This document shows, in pieces, positions 11,984-23,826 of a DNA stretch of 64,000 nt; positions within the stretch are counted from its first letter, which is position 1; the number at the start of each line of letters is the position of its first letter. The position numbers and the translations under genes are program-made. The notes under the pieces were generated by a model. It made no database searches, was not told the DNA's origin, and saw only the letters and a list, made by a program, of their open reading frames with translations. The DNA is taken from contig JAKZHN010000004.1 of assembly GCA_037179335.1 (NCBI GenBank), positions 496,001-560,000 on the forward strand, given 5' to 3'. This stretch comes from Cyclaneusma minus. Its lineage: Eukaryota > Ascomycota > Leotiomycetes > Marthamycetales > Marthamycetaceae.

Positions 11984-14900
11984 CTGCAATCAAACGATGG
12001 GGCCTCCTCAGATCAAAAAGTGGGGAGTCCGTCTTGAGGTGTCTATGTGGCGATAGTGGTCCTCGCTGGTCCTACTAGCCTCGAATTGGGCACTGGGCCT
12101 CTCTGGCGCTGGGCAAGATCGGGATTGAAGGACTGCTAATACGGCCGCCACCGTGCTTCAAGCAATAATGATGTCGGGCTTCAAATACGTGCAGCAAAGA
12201 AGAAGACGCTAGGTGCGTGTGCTACCAGCGGAAAGTATAAGTACAACAGACTCGCAGTTGATCGTCTAGATCACCGATAAGCGGAAGCCTAATGTTCGCC
12301 ATGCCCGCTTGACTGTGCGCACTGTCTGTCATCAGTGATCACAGCAAGGCCTGCAAGGGATCAAGACGGTGGAGCCAAGTACCTCAATTATCGATTGGAT
12401 TCATGCAGGTACATGTACGGCGGCGAGTTCGTTTGTTACAAGTCATTCTCGTTTTCTTCAACCTATCGCGACTCCTGAATTGCTGTTCACCACGAACCTC
12501 TTCTCAGACTGATGAGTAAGAGAGGAAGTCGAAGGATGCGACGGCGGCGCGAGTTTGACGACATTTGACGGCAGGTCGACCCTGATTCGTCTGGTCTAGG
12601 AGAGTCTAGCTGCAGCCTCGCAGGCATCCGGTTCCCGCAGGATGTCAGATCGCTACCTACCTATGTAGTGGAAGGGGGGCCATGATGCACCTTCAACTCC
12701 AGCTTTGCACAGTCTCAGATTGAGTGCCTGCTGCTCAATCCACATGCCAGAGTCGTATCCGGCCGATACCGCTGTCGAAGATTTCGAAGGCGAATGTTAT
12801 GTGGTCTGAAAGGCGCTGCTCTTCCACAGTCATGTGTTCAGCTCTCAATCTGCGCTGCGCGTGTGTCCAAAAGATCTAAGTCGGCGAAACTATATTATAC
12901 TAGGTACTGACAATATTGATTTACAGTATTCACAAAATGACATTGACCAAACGCTTTATCTGCAGTCCTAGAAATTGAAAAAACTCCTTCCCGCGCCCCG
13001 AGGCCCCTTTTTCCTATAATCGTCAAACACGTTCGCATCGTCGTCCTCTCCCCCCTATTTGTTCGCCGAAATGTTTAGTCTCGTCTGGTCTCGCTGGACT
13101 TGACAAATAAGCCCCTGCCGCTGCGCATGGGGCTACATCAGCCCGAGCGTCCAGTCTGCATATAAAATATGAGGCATTATTGCATCCGCGCCCAGCGGTC
13201 ACTATTCCCACGATGTCCCCGAGATGCAAGATCAGGCGACATCATTGGCTCCATCCCGTCCAAGTCGCGTGCTTCACTTCTCCGCGACCCCAAGACGGGA
13301 GACCCCGAATTGGGTCAAATAGCTTGAAATTGTAATCATTGATGAAATCATGATTCGTGGCTAGTTCCGTCGCGTCTACCCGTTCCGCGCTGGGATGGAG
13401 CCTGCTGGTGCCCGACGGGCACGGATATCATAAATTCAAGATCCAGCGCTTGGACAGAGTTTGAAAAAAAAAAAAGCAAATTAATACATTTGTGTAACGC
13501 TTCAGGAGGGGGAGTTTCTGCACTGCTGCACTGACCGCACGGCAGAGCGCGGAGAGGCGCGCTTCCTCCACAGAAAGCTTTTCTTTTTCCGGCTTCAATT
13601 ACCGGGGACAAGAGGCTTTGCCCGTGCTGGGCGGCTTATATTCAACGGGTTGAACTCCAGCCGAGCAGAGCTTCGACGTTCGGGTGATGAGGTAATTGCC
13701 AAGGGGAGGTTTTGATTAACAGAAGCGTGCAAACACCACGGATTGAACATGATTATTGAAATACTGCATGGATCTATCGAGTCCCGCCGTTTAAAACACC
13801 ATGGCTTTCCCCAAACCTCCAAGCTTCAATGCATCCCGGACATGACCACCTCCAAGCCATTGATGTCCACGTGGCACGGTTACATGTACTTGTCTGATTC
13901 TTAACTCTGGCGATCTCAAACTCAACATATCGATGCCCACAAGATACCGAGCTAGCAACCGTTGAGACCGCCTCCAATTTCCTCTTCCACGTCGGCAAAG
14001 TTTCTCGGACACAAAGCATGTTTGCGGAACCTTGTTTCCCGAGATCTCGGAGTTTAACCAGTCGACGAAAGGTTTTGTAATTTCGGCTCTTCTCAAACCA
14101 CAAATGAGGGTGCAGCATTCTCTGACGAGGATTTAGGTGCTAAGTCTGTACTCTGCAAGCCAAAGAGTTGAGATGCATTTTTTCTTCCCTGTCTCTGCAT
14201 GATCCTCCTGCACATAGTACGCATTCCGTCAATCTTTCTGGAAGCTTTCCATTCTCGGCCAGACAGCCAGCCTCGTTCTGTCATTCTCACTCTAATTTTT
14301 CATGCTACGGCATCACAAACTGTTGCAAGTGTCAAGCAGTACTCTATCTCGTAGCTCGCGAAAGCCAAACACAGCATATACGAAACGGCTTTGCATGATC
14401 GTGTCTCTCGATACTCTAAAAAAAATACCCGGTTTCGTTTGACACAACCTAGTTTTCACGCCACCTTCTTCCTTCCATCTCAATGAACGCTCAAGCCCCC
14501 GCATGTCTCACCTGCCAAGTCAATTTAAGCCACTATTTCCCATCTCTCTTTGCAGGATTGACAGTTGGTTGACTTGCATAACAGATCCTGCGACTCGGCT
14601 CCTTCAGCAAGCCACATTTAACCGTTTCTCGAGTACATATACGAGACATCCTTCTTCCGCGTGCGCCAAGCCCTCGCAATACTTCTCGAGAGATTGAGGC
14701 AAACGGAGCGCCTTGCATGAGTAGTTTTCCAACGATTTGAGAACATAGGACCGTCGGGTAATTTGCGAAGAACCGCGGCTCTGACACACGGACCAAATGC
14801 ACCAAACGAACCACCCAATCTACCGGAAAGACGCCTGCATCCGACATGAACACCAGCCTCTCTCCAAAAATATCAATATCATCAATCAATCAACCTGATG

Positions 14901-16487
14901 ATAGACATTTTGGCAGCAACCCGTGGCAATTCGGGCCTGTCTCGCTCACGTGCTTGAAAGTACAGAAAAAGCACTCAAAAGTCACGTCTCGAGCAGTCTC
15001 ACAAACACGAGTTTCTGCATCTTTGTCACACTTGGCAAACGCGTTTCTTTGAGTCACTGAAATTCCGAAAAATCTTCATACAGACACACAAGGTTAGGTA
15101 TGTGACACGAGAAGAAGTGAAGAGGCGTTGAATCACGGAAAGGTATCCGAGACATGTTCAAACGAACTGTGACTCACTTGACGGCTCACGGCAAGGAACG
15201 GAAGATTATTGAGCGGGAAGGATCACCGCATTGCCGTCCCGTTGTTTCTCTGAATTTCAAAAGCATCGTGTCCATCAGAAGCCTGGAGGTACATGGAAGA
15301 TCTCGCCAGTGGTAACGTTTCCTAAACACCTAGCATGGACACAGTGTGGATGATGGGAGATGTGACTCCGTCCGATCTTTGTGGCAGGTCCTGGTAGGAG
15401 GCGGGAAGATGCATGGTTGATGAGAGCGTATGCAAGCGAGCGGATGCTGGCATATGCGGCAGATCAGCTGGGCGTGAACGGTCCCGTTAGCCGGTTATTC
15501 TCGGTCGAATTGGGGAAATTTGATGATTTGGTCGACTCGAAGACTCTGAGGATTCTTGGATGATGGACTCTTGCCCCTGAATTTGTTTGGTGTTCGTTTT
15601 TGACTTGTGGGCTGGGGTGACTTTTCTGGCTTGTTCGACACACTAGATCGCAATGAAGCCGCGATTTCTCCAAGTGTTGTTATACTTGGCGTCTTGAAGA
15701 GCCGGAGTGGCGATTCAAGCCTTCGGTTTCTTGAATTCTTGGAAACAGAGACCGTACGGCCCGTCTCGATGTTGAGTACGGCAGCGGTAGCCGACGAGGT
15801 TTGGCTGAAAATAGGCGGTTTTAGGGTGTAGCATCCTATATCCTGGACGGTCAATGGCACAGACTTACTACATCTCTGACTACATCACTGTTGTTTGTCC
15901 CTGGAAACCAAAGGGGATGTGTACCCCTCTTTCCCCCTTGAACCAGCGACTTTCTTGACGAAGTTCTCGTTGTAGAACATTAAGTATTGACCATTGAGAA
16001 AGGGTCTTTACGTACCTATCCCTGAGATCTTCAATACTTTCTGCGTCTCGGCCGGGTAGGTGAAAAGGTCATATGGGATAACAGCAGCATATTATGGTGG
16101 AGTTTCCACGAATAAGTCGATGATGAACCCAGCGGACGTGTCTCATCGAACAGAAGCCGTAGCTTTCAACCTAGTTCCGCACTGGACTCCGTATACAAGA
16201 CGCAGGAGCTTAGAAGACTTGTACAGCCGACATGAGGTGTGCGACAAAATTGGACAGTTGGAAACCAATAATTGTGAATTGTGTGGTGGTGAAGGTTGGC
16301 CAGGAAGGTTGAGGGCCGAGCTCCGCACTCAGGTCCGTCCTCCCCGCCTCCGTCATCGGTGCCCCAAGTTACCCCTCCAAAAAATCTCAAAAGCTTGAAA
16401 CACCACACAACCCCTCCAACATAAAAACTTCTTGATCCTTCAACAAAACCTCAATTACACACATTGCTGGATACTGAAGCAGCAATC
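11984..16487. other. 4.5-kb gene-poor region upstream of LYS9
   Basis: No frame in this region has a recognisable domain or convincing exon structure. The 5' exon and promoter of the PH-protein gene should lie at its left end and the LYS9 promoter at its right end. A minus-strand frame at 15860-15495 (121 codons, Ser/Lys/Pro-rich) is the least unlikely coding candidate, but nothing beyond its length supports it. Base composition is ordinary, so it does not look like a RIP-affected relic. Confidence 0.45.
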
Positions 16488-17949
16488 ATGGCTGGAACCA
16501 AGTATTTGCTATCTCTGCCATTGTTCGACAAACGTTGAAGCTGACAATCGCCCCAGGAAAGTTCTCATGCTCGGTGCGGGCTTCGTCACTCGCCCCACCC
16601 TCGATGTCCTCAGCGATGCTGGAATTGAGGTTACCGTCGGTATGGCGAACACAATTCCATCAAAACCTACTCAATTCATCCCAAGCTGACAAAATTCAGC
16701 CTGCAGAACCCTCGAAAGTGCAAAGAAGCTCTCTGAAGGTGTCAAGAACGCCAACCCCATCTCCCTCGACGTGACCAACGCCGAAGCCCTCGACGCCGAA
16801 CTCGCAAAGAACGACCTCGTCATCTCCCTGATCCCCTACACCTTCCACGCCACCGTCATCAAATCCGCCATCCGCACCAAGAAGAATGTCGTTACCACCA
16901 GCTACGTTTCACCAGCCATGCTTGAGCTGCAGAAAGAAGCCAAGGAAGCCGGCATCACCGTCATGAACGAGATCGGTCTCGACCCCGGTATCGACCACCT
17001 CTACGCCGTCAAGACCATCTCTGAAGTCCACGCCGCCGGCGGCAAAATCACCTCTTTCCTCTCTTACTGTGGTGGTCTCCCCGCCCCCGAGGCCTCCGAC
17101 AACCCACTCGGCTACAAGTTCTCCTGGTCCTCGCGCGGTGTCCTCTTGGCTCTTAAGAACGCAGCCAAGTTCTACAGCGAAGGCAAGGTGCAGGAGATTT
17201 CCGGTCCGGAACTCATGGCTGCCGCAAAGCCCTACTTCATCTACCCAGGCTACGCTTTTGTCGCCTACCCCAACCGCGACTCCACGCCCTACAAGGAGCG
17301 CTACCACATCCCCGAAGCGCAAACCATCGTACGCGGCACTCTGCGCTACCAAGGCTTCCCCGAATTCATCAAAGTGATTTCCGACATCGGCTTTTTGTCC
17401 GAAGAAACCCACGACTTCCTCAAAACCCCCATTTCGTGGAAAGAAGCCACGCAAAAGATCCTCGCTTCCTCCTCCGCCGCCGATTCCGACCTCGAATGGG
17501 CCATCTCTTCCAAGACCAAATTCAACAACACAGAAGAGAAATACCGCATCCTGGCCGGATTGAAATGGATCGGTCTTTTCAGCGAGACCGAGAAGATTAT
17601 TCCTCGCGGTACGCCGCTGGATACGCTGTGTGCTACGCTGGAGAAGAAGATGCAGTATGAAGAAGGAGAAAGAGATTTCGTGATGCTGCAGCATAAGTTT
17701 GGTATTGAGCATAAGGATGGCAGCAAGGAGGTGCGCACGAGCACGCTGTGCGAGTATGGTGATCCGAAGGGATACAGCGCGATGGCGAAGCTGGTGGGAA
17801 TTCCGTGTGCAGTGGCGGTGAAGCAGGTGCTGGACGGCACGATTAAGGAGAAGGGCATTCTGGCGCCTATGAGCATGGAGTTGAATGAGCCGATCATGGA
17901 GGAGTTGAAGAAGTATGGGATTACGATGGTGGAGAAGACCGTCGCATAA
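16488..17949 (+). CDS. LYS9: saccharopine dehydrogenase (NADP+, L-glutamate-forming)
   Basis: Exons 16488-16501, 16557-16639 and 16700-17949 (introns of 55 and 60 nt) give 448 aa, close to the 446 aa of yeast Lys9. The enzyme (EC 1.5.1.10) condenses aminoadipate semialdehyde with glutamate to saccharopine, the penultimate step of the fungal alpha-aminoadipate lysine pathway, in the cytosol. The 14-nt first exon encodes M-A-G-T and part of K5; splicing then gives K-V-L-M-L-G-A-G-F-V-T-R-P (the Rossmann nucleotide loop, residues 7-18), followed by V-A-C-R-T-L where NADP specificity is set. Further family motifs are S-L-I-P-Y-T-F-H, N-E-I-G-L-D-P-G-I-D-H and S-Y-C-G-G-L-P-A-P-E. The tail is complete. 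The codon bias is clean (C-ending codons), consistent with good expression. The tandem repeat array starts about 200 bp past the stop. Confidence 0.97.
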
Positions 17950-18149
17950 GGGGGTGGGATGGAAGATAAAGGGGGAAATGGGACGTGACGAAAAGCTCTA
18001 GATATCCTTTATCCTTAGGTAGACTGCTCTTTGGCTGCTACTTAGAAAAGTCGAATAGAAACGCGATGATTTCCATGCTAGGTACTTTGATTGTTCTTCT
18101 TTTCCCCGCGGAAACAGTCAACACGCATTGGCCCATCTGAACGGAAAGT
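17950..18149. other. LYS9 3' flank
   Basis: About 200 bp between the LYS9 stop codon and the first recognisable repeat block. It must contain the LYS9 3' UTR and polyadenylation site; no strong motif stands out. Confidence 0.5.
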
Positions 18150-18373
18150 GGTAAGATGTGTTGGGGCACACTACAGACTACCCCTAAATCTTTTTCAGGA
18201 CCCTAGCTCCTGTCGACTGTCAGGCATCAACATCACGACCGCTGCTGTCGCAACTTCACTACTGCTGTCAACCTGTTTCTCTTTCGACTTCTGATAACAG
18301 GCTGCTCGTAAAACAAAGTTTCGAAAACGTCGTGGCCGAGAGATTATCTAATAACCAAAATGACGTGTCAACC

Positions 18374-18982
18374 AGTCGATCTTAAGCAGGATTTTTGCCA
18401 GCTTCTCTTGCGAACTCTCGTCCGTTCTTTGCCTGTTACGTGTCGTGCTTTTCTACTGAGAAGATGGAGGTGATGAAGGGGTTTTTATAGCTTTGGTGGT
18501 TTGGCTTGTCGTGTGAGGAGAGGGGGAGGTGAGGAGTCGGGAGTGTGTTAGCACGTGAGAGGCTGGGTGAGTGGGTGGACTTGAAGGGAAGTATAAATAG
18601 GGCTCCTTGTTGCTGTGATATTCGGTCAAGTTTCCAAACGCTCGATGCAGTCATACACAGTCCACTTCGCGTGGACTCGGCCGAGCATTCCCATCGCCCT
18701 TCTGGTAAGGGCGAGGGAAAGGAGAAACGAGAACTACGTTACTTGGATTTCAGTTCTCACACCGTCGGAAGCGAAACAGTAGGCGGTTTTTTCTAAGGTA
18801 TGGCCGCCGCCGTTGCCTGTCAACTGTCGAGATGCATGAGCTGTTGCTAGATAACAGAACTGCTGTCGCGAATTGAGTATTATTGTTACTCCTCAAAGTT
18901 CTTAGAATAGGCTGCTCGTGAAATATTTTTTAAGCACATTATAGCCTGGAACTTTTTTTTTTGCCAAAATGGCATACGGCCG
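18374..18982 (+). repeat. array unit A
   Basis: The first CACGTG position is altered (tcgtgtgag), but a second CACGTG is present at 18552-18557. The TATA box GTATAAATAG is at 18591-18600. The unit has the best-preserved intron signals of the array: donor GTAAGG at 18705 after a short frame ending S-I-P-I-A-L-L, and acceptor TTTCAG ending at 18753 (49 nt). Confidence 0.8.
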
Positions 18983-19590
18983 GTCAATATTGAGCAGGAT
19001 TTCACCAATTTCTCTCGGGAAATGGCGACTGGCTTCCGTGCCTCTCTCTAACGCCTTGTGGCTTTCTTAATGGGAAAAAGAAGACGATAAGGAGGCTTTT
19101 ATAGCTTCAGCAGTTTAGCCTGTCACGTGGACAAAGTGGAAATAAAGAGTGTGTCAGCACGTGAGCGGCTAGGTGAGCGGGTGGATTTGGAGTGAAGCAT
19201 AAATAGGCCTCCTTGTTGCTGTTATATTGCATTAAATTTTCAAAACCTGAGCATCACATTCACGTTATATGAATTCAGTCGAGCATTCCTACTGTACTTT
19301 TGGCAGGGCTGAGGGGAAAAAAGAGACGAGAACTACGTTACTTTGGTTTCAATTACTTTATTCGGCCCCGAAAGCGAAATGCATAAGGTACAACACCGTT
19401 TTTTCCAAGTTATGGCCGCGGTTGACTGTCGACTGTTGAGATGCATGAGCTGTTGCTAGATAACAGGGCTGCTGTCGCTACTGACTACTGCTGCTTCTCT
19501 CTGAACTTATTGGGCCAAGCGGCTCGTGAAAAGCTTTTTCGGAAACACTATAGCCTAGGAATTTCTCTTTTACAAACAGCCATATCGGAT
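18983..19590 (+). repeat. array unit B
   Basis: Two CACGTG boxes, at 19124-19129 and 19158-19163. The TATA-like GCATAAATAG is at 19197-19206. The acceptor-like position reads TTTCAAT, so the putative intron signal has decayed. Confidence 0.8.
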
Positions 19591-20243
19591 TGTTTGTCTT
19601 GAGTGGAGTTTCCGTCAGCTTTTTGTATAGGGAGAAGCGTCTCGTCATGAGGTCTGGCCTCTTGTGGTTTTCTTACTGAGAAGAGAGGGGGCGATGAGGG
19701 AGCTTTTGTAGCTCTAGTAGCTGGACTTGTCACGTGACACAAAGTCAAATGGGAAGTGAGGAGTCGACGGATCGGGTAGCGACTAGGCGGATAAAGCGGG
19801 TGGACTTGGATAGAAGTATAAAGAGACTCCTTGTTGCTGCTACCTTATATTGTCTCAAGTTTCGAAACCAGCACGGTAATTGCACCACAATGCACGAATT
19901 TGGTTGCGCATTCCGATTGCCACACAGGCAGAGCTAAAAAAAAACTAACCCAAAGGTGAGAGACCTGGACCTGTTTTACCCACTTCAAATTTACTTACCA
20001 TATAATCCCAATAAATGATTTTTGGTTTTTCCAAATCCTGGCTTACGTCAACTGTCAAGACACTCGGACAGGTGCCGTTTGGCAGAGCTGCTGTCGTGAT
20101 TAATTGCTGCTGTTGAACAAGTGCCAATGGAAGCTTTCTGTTGGGATCGTCACTGTTGTTAGGGGAAAACCTCCTCGCAAGCGTCGTAGCCTTAAGATCC
20201 CGAGAATGTCTGGATCTCCTTTAGTGATATGGCTTGTTGATGT
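19591..20243 (+). repeat. array unit C
   Basis: CACGTG at 19731-19736 and GTATAAAGAG at 19817-19826. The downstream block (about 20048-20120) is well conserved, while the middle of the unit is divergent. Confidence 0.75.
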
Positions 20244-20837
20244 GTTCGTCTTGATCAGCTTTACGCCAGCTTCAGTTGCGAGTGGTATTTCGTTCCCGCT
20301 TTCATACTGAGAAGAAGGAGAGCGTTCAACTTCTCGAAATCGAGCAATTCCGGTGGTGAGGAGGGAGGAGAATAAGGAGTCGGCTTTTGTAGCTTTCATG
20401 ATGATCTGGCTTGTCACGTGAGAAAAGTGGAAACGGGGAGGCGGTTAGAGCCTTGGAAACTAGTATAAAGAGGGCTGCCTGCGGCTCCAATATTATGGTG
20501 AGTTGAGCATTTCATTGTGATCGAGTAAGACTGAAGCAAAGAAGAGGCGAGACGTACCTTTGATTTTAGTTACTACACAAAGCGCAAGCTCCAAAGAGCG
20601 AAACATTGCACAGCTTTTCCAAGTTACAAACGCCGTTTCCTGTCAACAGTCGATATGTTGGAGCTGTTGCTAGCCGACAGAGCTGCTGTCGCTACTGACT
20701 GGGTGCTGCTGTTTTTTCTTTTGACTTCTTGGACACAGGCTGAAGCTGCTAAGAAAATGTCTCTGGAACATTTTCGCAGTTCTGGAGATCTAGATGATGT
20801 GTGACTGTGGATCACATCTCATAAACAGCTACGTCGG
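20244..20837 (+). repeat. array unit D
   Basis: CACGTG at 20415-20420 and GTATAAAG at 20463-20470. The 48-bp spacing between the boxes is the shortest in the array, so DNA between them has been lost relative to its neighbours. Confidence 0.75.
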
Positions 20838-21444
20838 CGGTAAGTTTTGAGCAGGGTTTTCGCCAGCTTCCCTGGAAAGGGGAGTTCTCTCGGTTTCCGC
20901 TCGGATAATGATTCTTACTGCAAAGAAGAGGGTGACGGGGGGGATTTTATAGCTCTGGAAGTTTGGCTTGTCACGTGAGGAAAGAGGAGGTGTGCATATG
21001 TTTGGCGCTAGTAGCTAGGGGAGTACAGCGGCTGAGTGGAGTGCTTATATGTAGACTCCTTGTTCCTGCCATGTTATGTCCAGTTCCTGCATCCGTGGAG
21101 AAAAGAAAGCGACGGTCACGTCCCATGTCGCGGATTCGGCTGAGCATTCCCATTGCTCTTCTGGTAGAGCCAAGGAACCCGGAACCGCACAGAAAGGAAA
21201 AAGCTATCTTAACTCGCTTTAATTTCAATTCCAACACAAGCCCCAAACTGTGCTGGGCCTACATCGACTGTTGAATTACCGGGGTTGCTATTACCACACG
21301 AAAGCTGCTGTCGCAGACTGACTAATGTTTTCCAGCAGAGTTTCAGGTGTGAAGTGTCAAGCTGTGTTCAGGACATCACGCTTCTTGGAAAATGTCGTAG
21401 ACGCAGCGGTCACGAAATCGTTGGATATCATTTGGGTTTGGAGT
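20838..21444 (+). repeat. array unit E
   Basis: CACGTG at 20972-20977, with a degenerate TATA (cttatatgta) near 21044. A short frame M-S-R-I-R-L-S-I-P-I-A-L-L (from 21126) runs to a GTAGAG donor-like site at 21164, and a branch-like CTTAACTC lies near 21209. Confidence 0.75.
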
Positions 21445-22070
21445 CTTTGCAAATAAGAAGATTTTTGACTAGTAGCTCTTGGGAAGTGGCGTCCATAGCT
21501 TCTTCTTCACTAGGTTTGCTTTCTTACCGAGAAGAAGCGGTGATAAGGGGGCTTTTATAGCTGTAGCAGTCTGTCTGGTCACGTGAGGACAAGGGAGTCT
21601 GGGATAAGTGGGGAGCGTGTTAGGATTAGGGAATTGGTGGCTAGTAGTAGTAGAGCGGTTAGAGAGGGGTATAAATATGGCTCCTTGTTGCGAGATTATG
21701 TCAAGTTCCTGGATAGCAGCAACAATCTCGCAGCAACAAGGAGTCATCTAAAAGATTCGGCTGAGCCTTCTCATTGTCCTTTTGGCATGGCCAAGGAACC
21801 AAACACCAATAGAAAGCAAGAAACCTATCCTAACCTATTTTATTTCTAGTCATTACATAGCCTTCACACAGTGCTGAGTTCACATCCACTGTCGAGACAC
21901 TTAAACTGCTGCCAGTCGACAGTGCTACTGTCGGGATTGATCGCTGCTGTTGAACATGGACGTCGCGCGGTTCTTTTGGAATACCTCGTACTTAATTACT
22001 GGTTTCCGGAGATTACAGAACTGTGGGATCTCTCTTTGGTCTTTATGGATGTGGTATGTCACTGTCAGTA
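21445..22070 (+). repeat. array unit F
   Basis: CACGTG at 21580-21585 and GTATAAATAT at 21669-21678. It retains a textbook branch site CTAAC (21830-21834) and acceptor TTTCTAG (ending at 21849). The downstream block can form the stem CAGTCGACAG / CTGTCGGGATTG. Confidence 0.8.
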
Positions 22071-22618
22071 GTCAATCTTAAGATTGTTCGACCCGCTCTT
22101 CCTGGAAAAGGGCGTAGAAAAGATTCTGTGGGCAGGAATTTTTACTGCGAGGAATGGGGCGACGAGGAGACTCTTATATCTTGAGCTGTTTGGATTGTCA
22201 CGTGAGGAGAGGGTAAGTGAGGTGTGTGATGGGAGTGAGAAGTTGGTGGCTACGGGGGTGGAGCGGTTGAAGTGGGGTATAAATGGGGCTCCCTGCTGCT
22301 GCGGTGCTGTGTCGACCTCACAAGAAAAATTCATCACCGAAGACTCTGGTCAGAGACGCCCGTTGTCACCCAGGCATGGTCAAGTAGCAAAGTTGAGCAA
22401 GGCAATACCTATCTTGACTCACTTTGGTTTCAGTTATTATATAACCCCCAAGAGCCCAAACAGTACCTCTCCTCTTTCCAATTCCTGGTTTACGTCGACT
22501 GTCGATCCATTCGAGCTGCTGCCAGTCGGCAGTGTTGCTGTCGGGATGGATTGCTGCTGTCGAACAGCTGTCGAGCTTTGTTCGGGACATCACGCTTTAT
22601 GGACGCATAGAGAGAGCG
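22071..22618 (+). repeat. array unit G (interrupted by the retrotransposon nest)
   Basis: CACGTG at 22199-22204 and GTATAAATGG at 22277-22286; branch-like CTTGACTC near 22413 and acceptor TTTCAG ending at 22433. The unit stops at 22618, where the 104-bp terminal repeat begins; its last 79 bp lie at 41248-41326 on the other side of the island. Joined length is 627 bp, normal for the array. Confidence 0.8.
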
Positions 22619-22722
22619 ATAGTGTCTATTCGTGAGTAGCTGCAGGATCTTAAGGGTCCTGGAGCTCTGCGCTAAGGCTAGGGTTAAGCCCTGGCCTGGT
22701 GCGCTAAGCTATGGGGAGTCAA
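22619..22722 (-). repeat. Copia-A terminal repeat, left (3' LTR on minus)
   Basis: This copy differs from 41144-41247 at only 5 of 104 positions. On the minus strand the core begins TGACTCC and ends AGACA, the usual TG...CA of an LTR. It contains a long inverted repeat around ggctaggg-ttaag-ccctggcc. Unlike the interior it is not AT-shifted. Confidence 0.75.
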
Positions 22723-23656
22723 TACCCTTTTCACGATTATTACTATAATTATCATTATAATGGTATATCGTGGCTAAATTTCTAAATAGAGTAAATAAAC
22801 CCCCTTAAAATCTATAATAGTACAATTTAAATATATTTGATAATTTCAAATTTTAATTTCCCTTAATTTTGATTTATTATTATTTAAATTTTTAAACCAT
22901 GCCTATTTTAGCTAAAAAATAGTAATAAATAAATTGAGAAAATGGCTTAATCAGGAGATTAGCTATATTTTTCTTATTAGTAATATAGTTAAACCTAATA
23001 AAACAAAATTTAAGCTTGGCGAAATTATATATAATAAATATTTATATGCTTAATGCATTGCTAAACCCTGGCTTTTTAAATAATCAGATTTATAAAAATA
23101 TTATTTTCTAAAAAAAAATAGGGCCTATATAATTAATTTTAATTAGAAATTTCAATGCCCAAAGAATTTTTTTAACGAATTTGTTTAAGGCGTAAAACTT
23201 AAATTTTATAAAGCTTAAAAAAACAAAATTTTCTTTTCTGGATTTTTAAAAAACTAAAGCACCAGCCATTATTAAAACGAATTTGCTATAAAATACCCGG
23301 ATATCCCGGTTTTTAATATAATTTACATTTAAATAGCTTAGAATTTCTAGCTTGGCAAATTTAAAGCTAATATATTAATAAATAATTTCTAGGGATTTTT
23401 GGTTTTAAATATAATAAAATAGCTATTATAAAGCATTGGTATAAATAATGCTTGAATTAAAAGCAAATTAAATTAACTTGGTAATTTTAAACGCTATATC
23501 CGGTTTAATATTTATAGCTATATATATAATAAAGCCGATTTTATATAAATAATCATGGATTTCAGCAATAATAGCCTTGCCAAAATTGCTAAGCAAAATT
23601 TTATACAATTTTTTAGCTATAAAAATAAATTTAATATTGGAAATAAATGGATATAA

Positions 23657-23826
23657 GGGTATAGAATAAGGGTGTAAAAAACATTATATTATGCTTAAAA
23701 AGACCAAAATAGCTAGCACTCCAAAATAAAAATATTTTTACTATGCGGACGCTAGTTTCTTTTGGGTTTAGCTATTATACGTAATGGCTATTTTACAATA
23801 GCTACAATTGCATCCATTTTTTAATA
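23657..23826 (-). repeat. Copia-B LTR, left copy
   Basis: Aligns without gaps to 29322-29475 over 154 bp from 23673 (tgtaaaaaac on the plus strand) to 23826 (taata, where the other copy has caaca). Similarity with C/T and G/A changes continues some bases to the left, so the outer end is approximate. Confidence 0.7.

Larger units (their letters stand above)
18150..22618 (+). repeat. tandem promoter-bearing repeat array, left part (7 units plus a 3' stub)
   Basis: The array consists of diverged direct repeats about 580-650 bp long, recognised by five blocks in constant order. (1) An upstream block like gagcagggttttcgccagc. (2) A block like ctgagaagaag followed by gcttttatagct. (3) A GTCACGTGA box. 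(4) A TATA box GTATAAATAG 50-90 bp further on, followed by ctccttgttgctg. (5) A downstream GC-rich block ending near agctgctgtcgcgactgat and ctgctgttg. TATA boxes lie at about 18591, 19197, 19817, 20463, 21045, 21669 and 22277. The interval 18150-18373 is a 3' stub of an eighth unit. Composition is normal, unlike the adjacent AT-rich island. Unit boundaries given here are placed at block 1 and are a convention. Confidence 0.85.

Noticed and set aside
15495..15860. 121-codon Ser/Lys-rich minus-strand ORF
   Set aside because: Only length and low complexity speak for it; no motif, no neighbouring exon and no clear start context.
22681..22690. Telomere-like tagggtta in the 104-bp repeat
   Set aside because: A single occurrence within a hairpin; no tandem telomeric repeats, so no evidence for a chromosome end.
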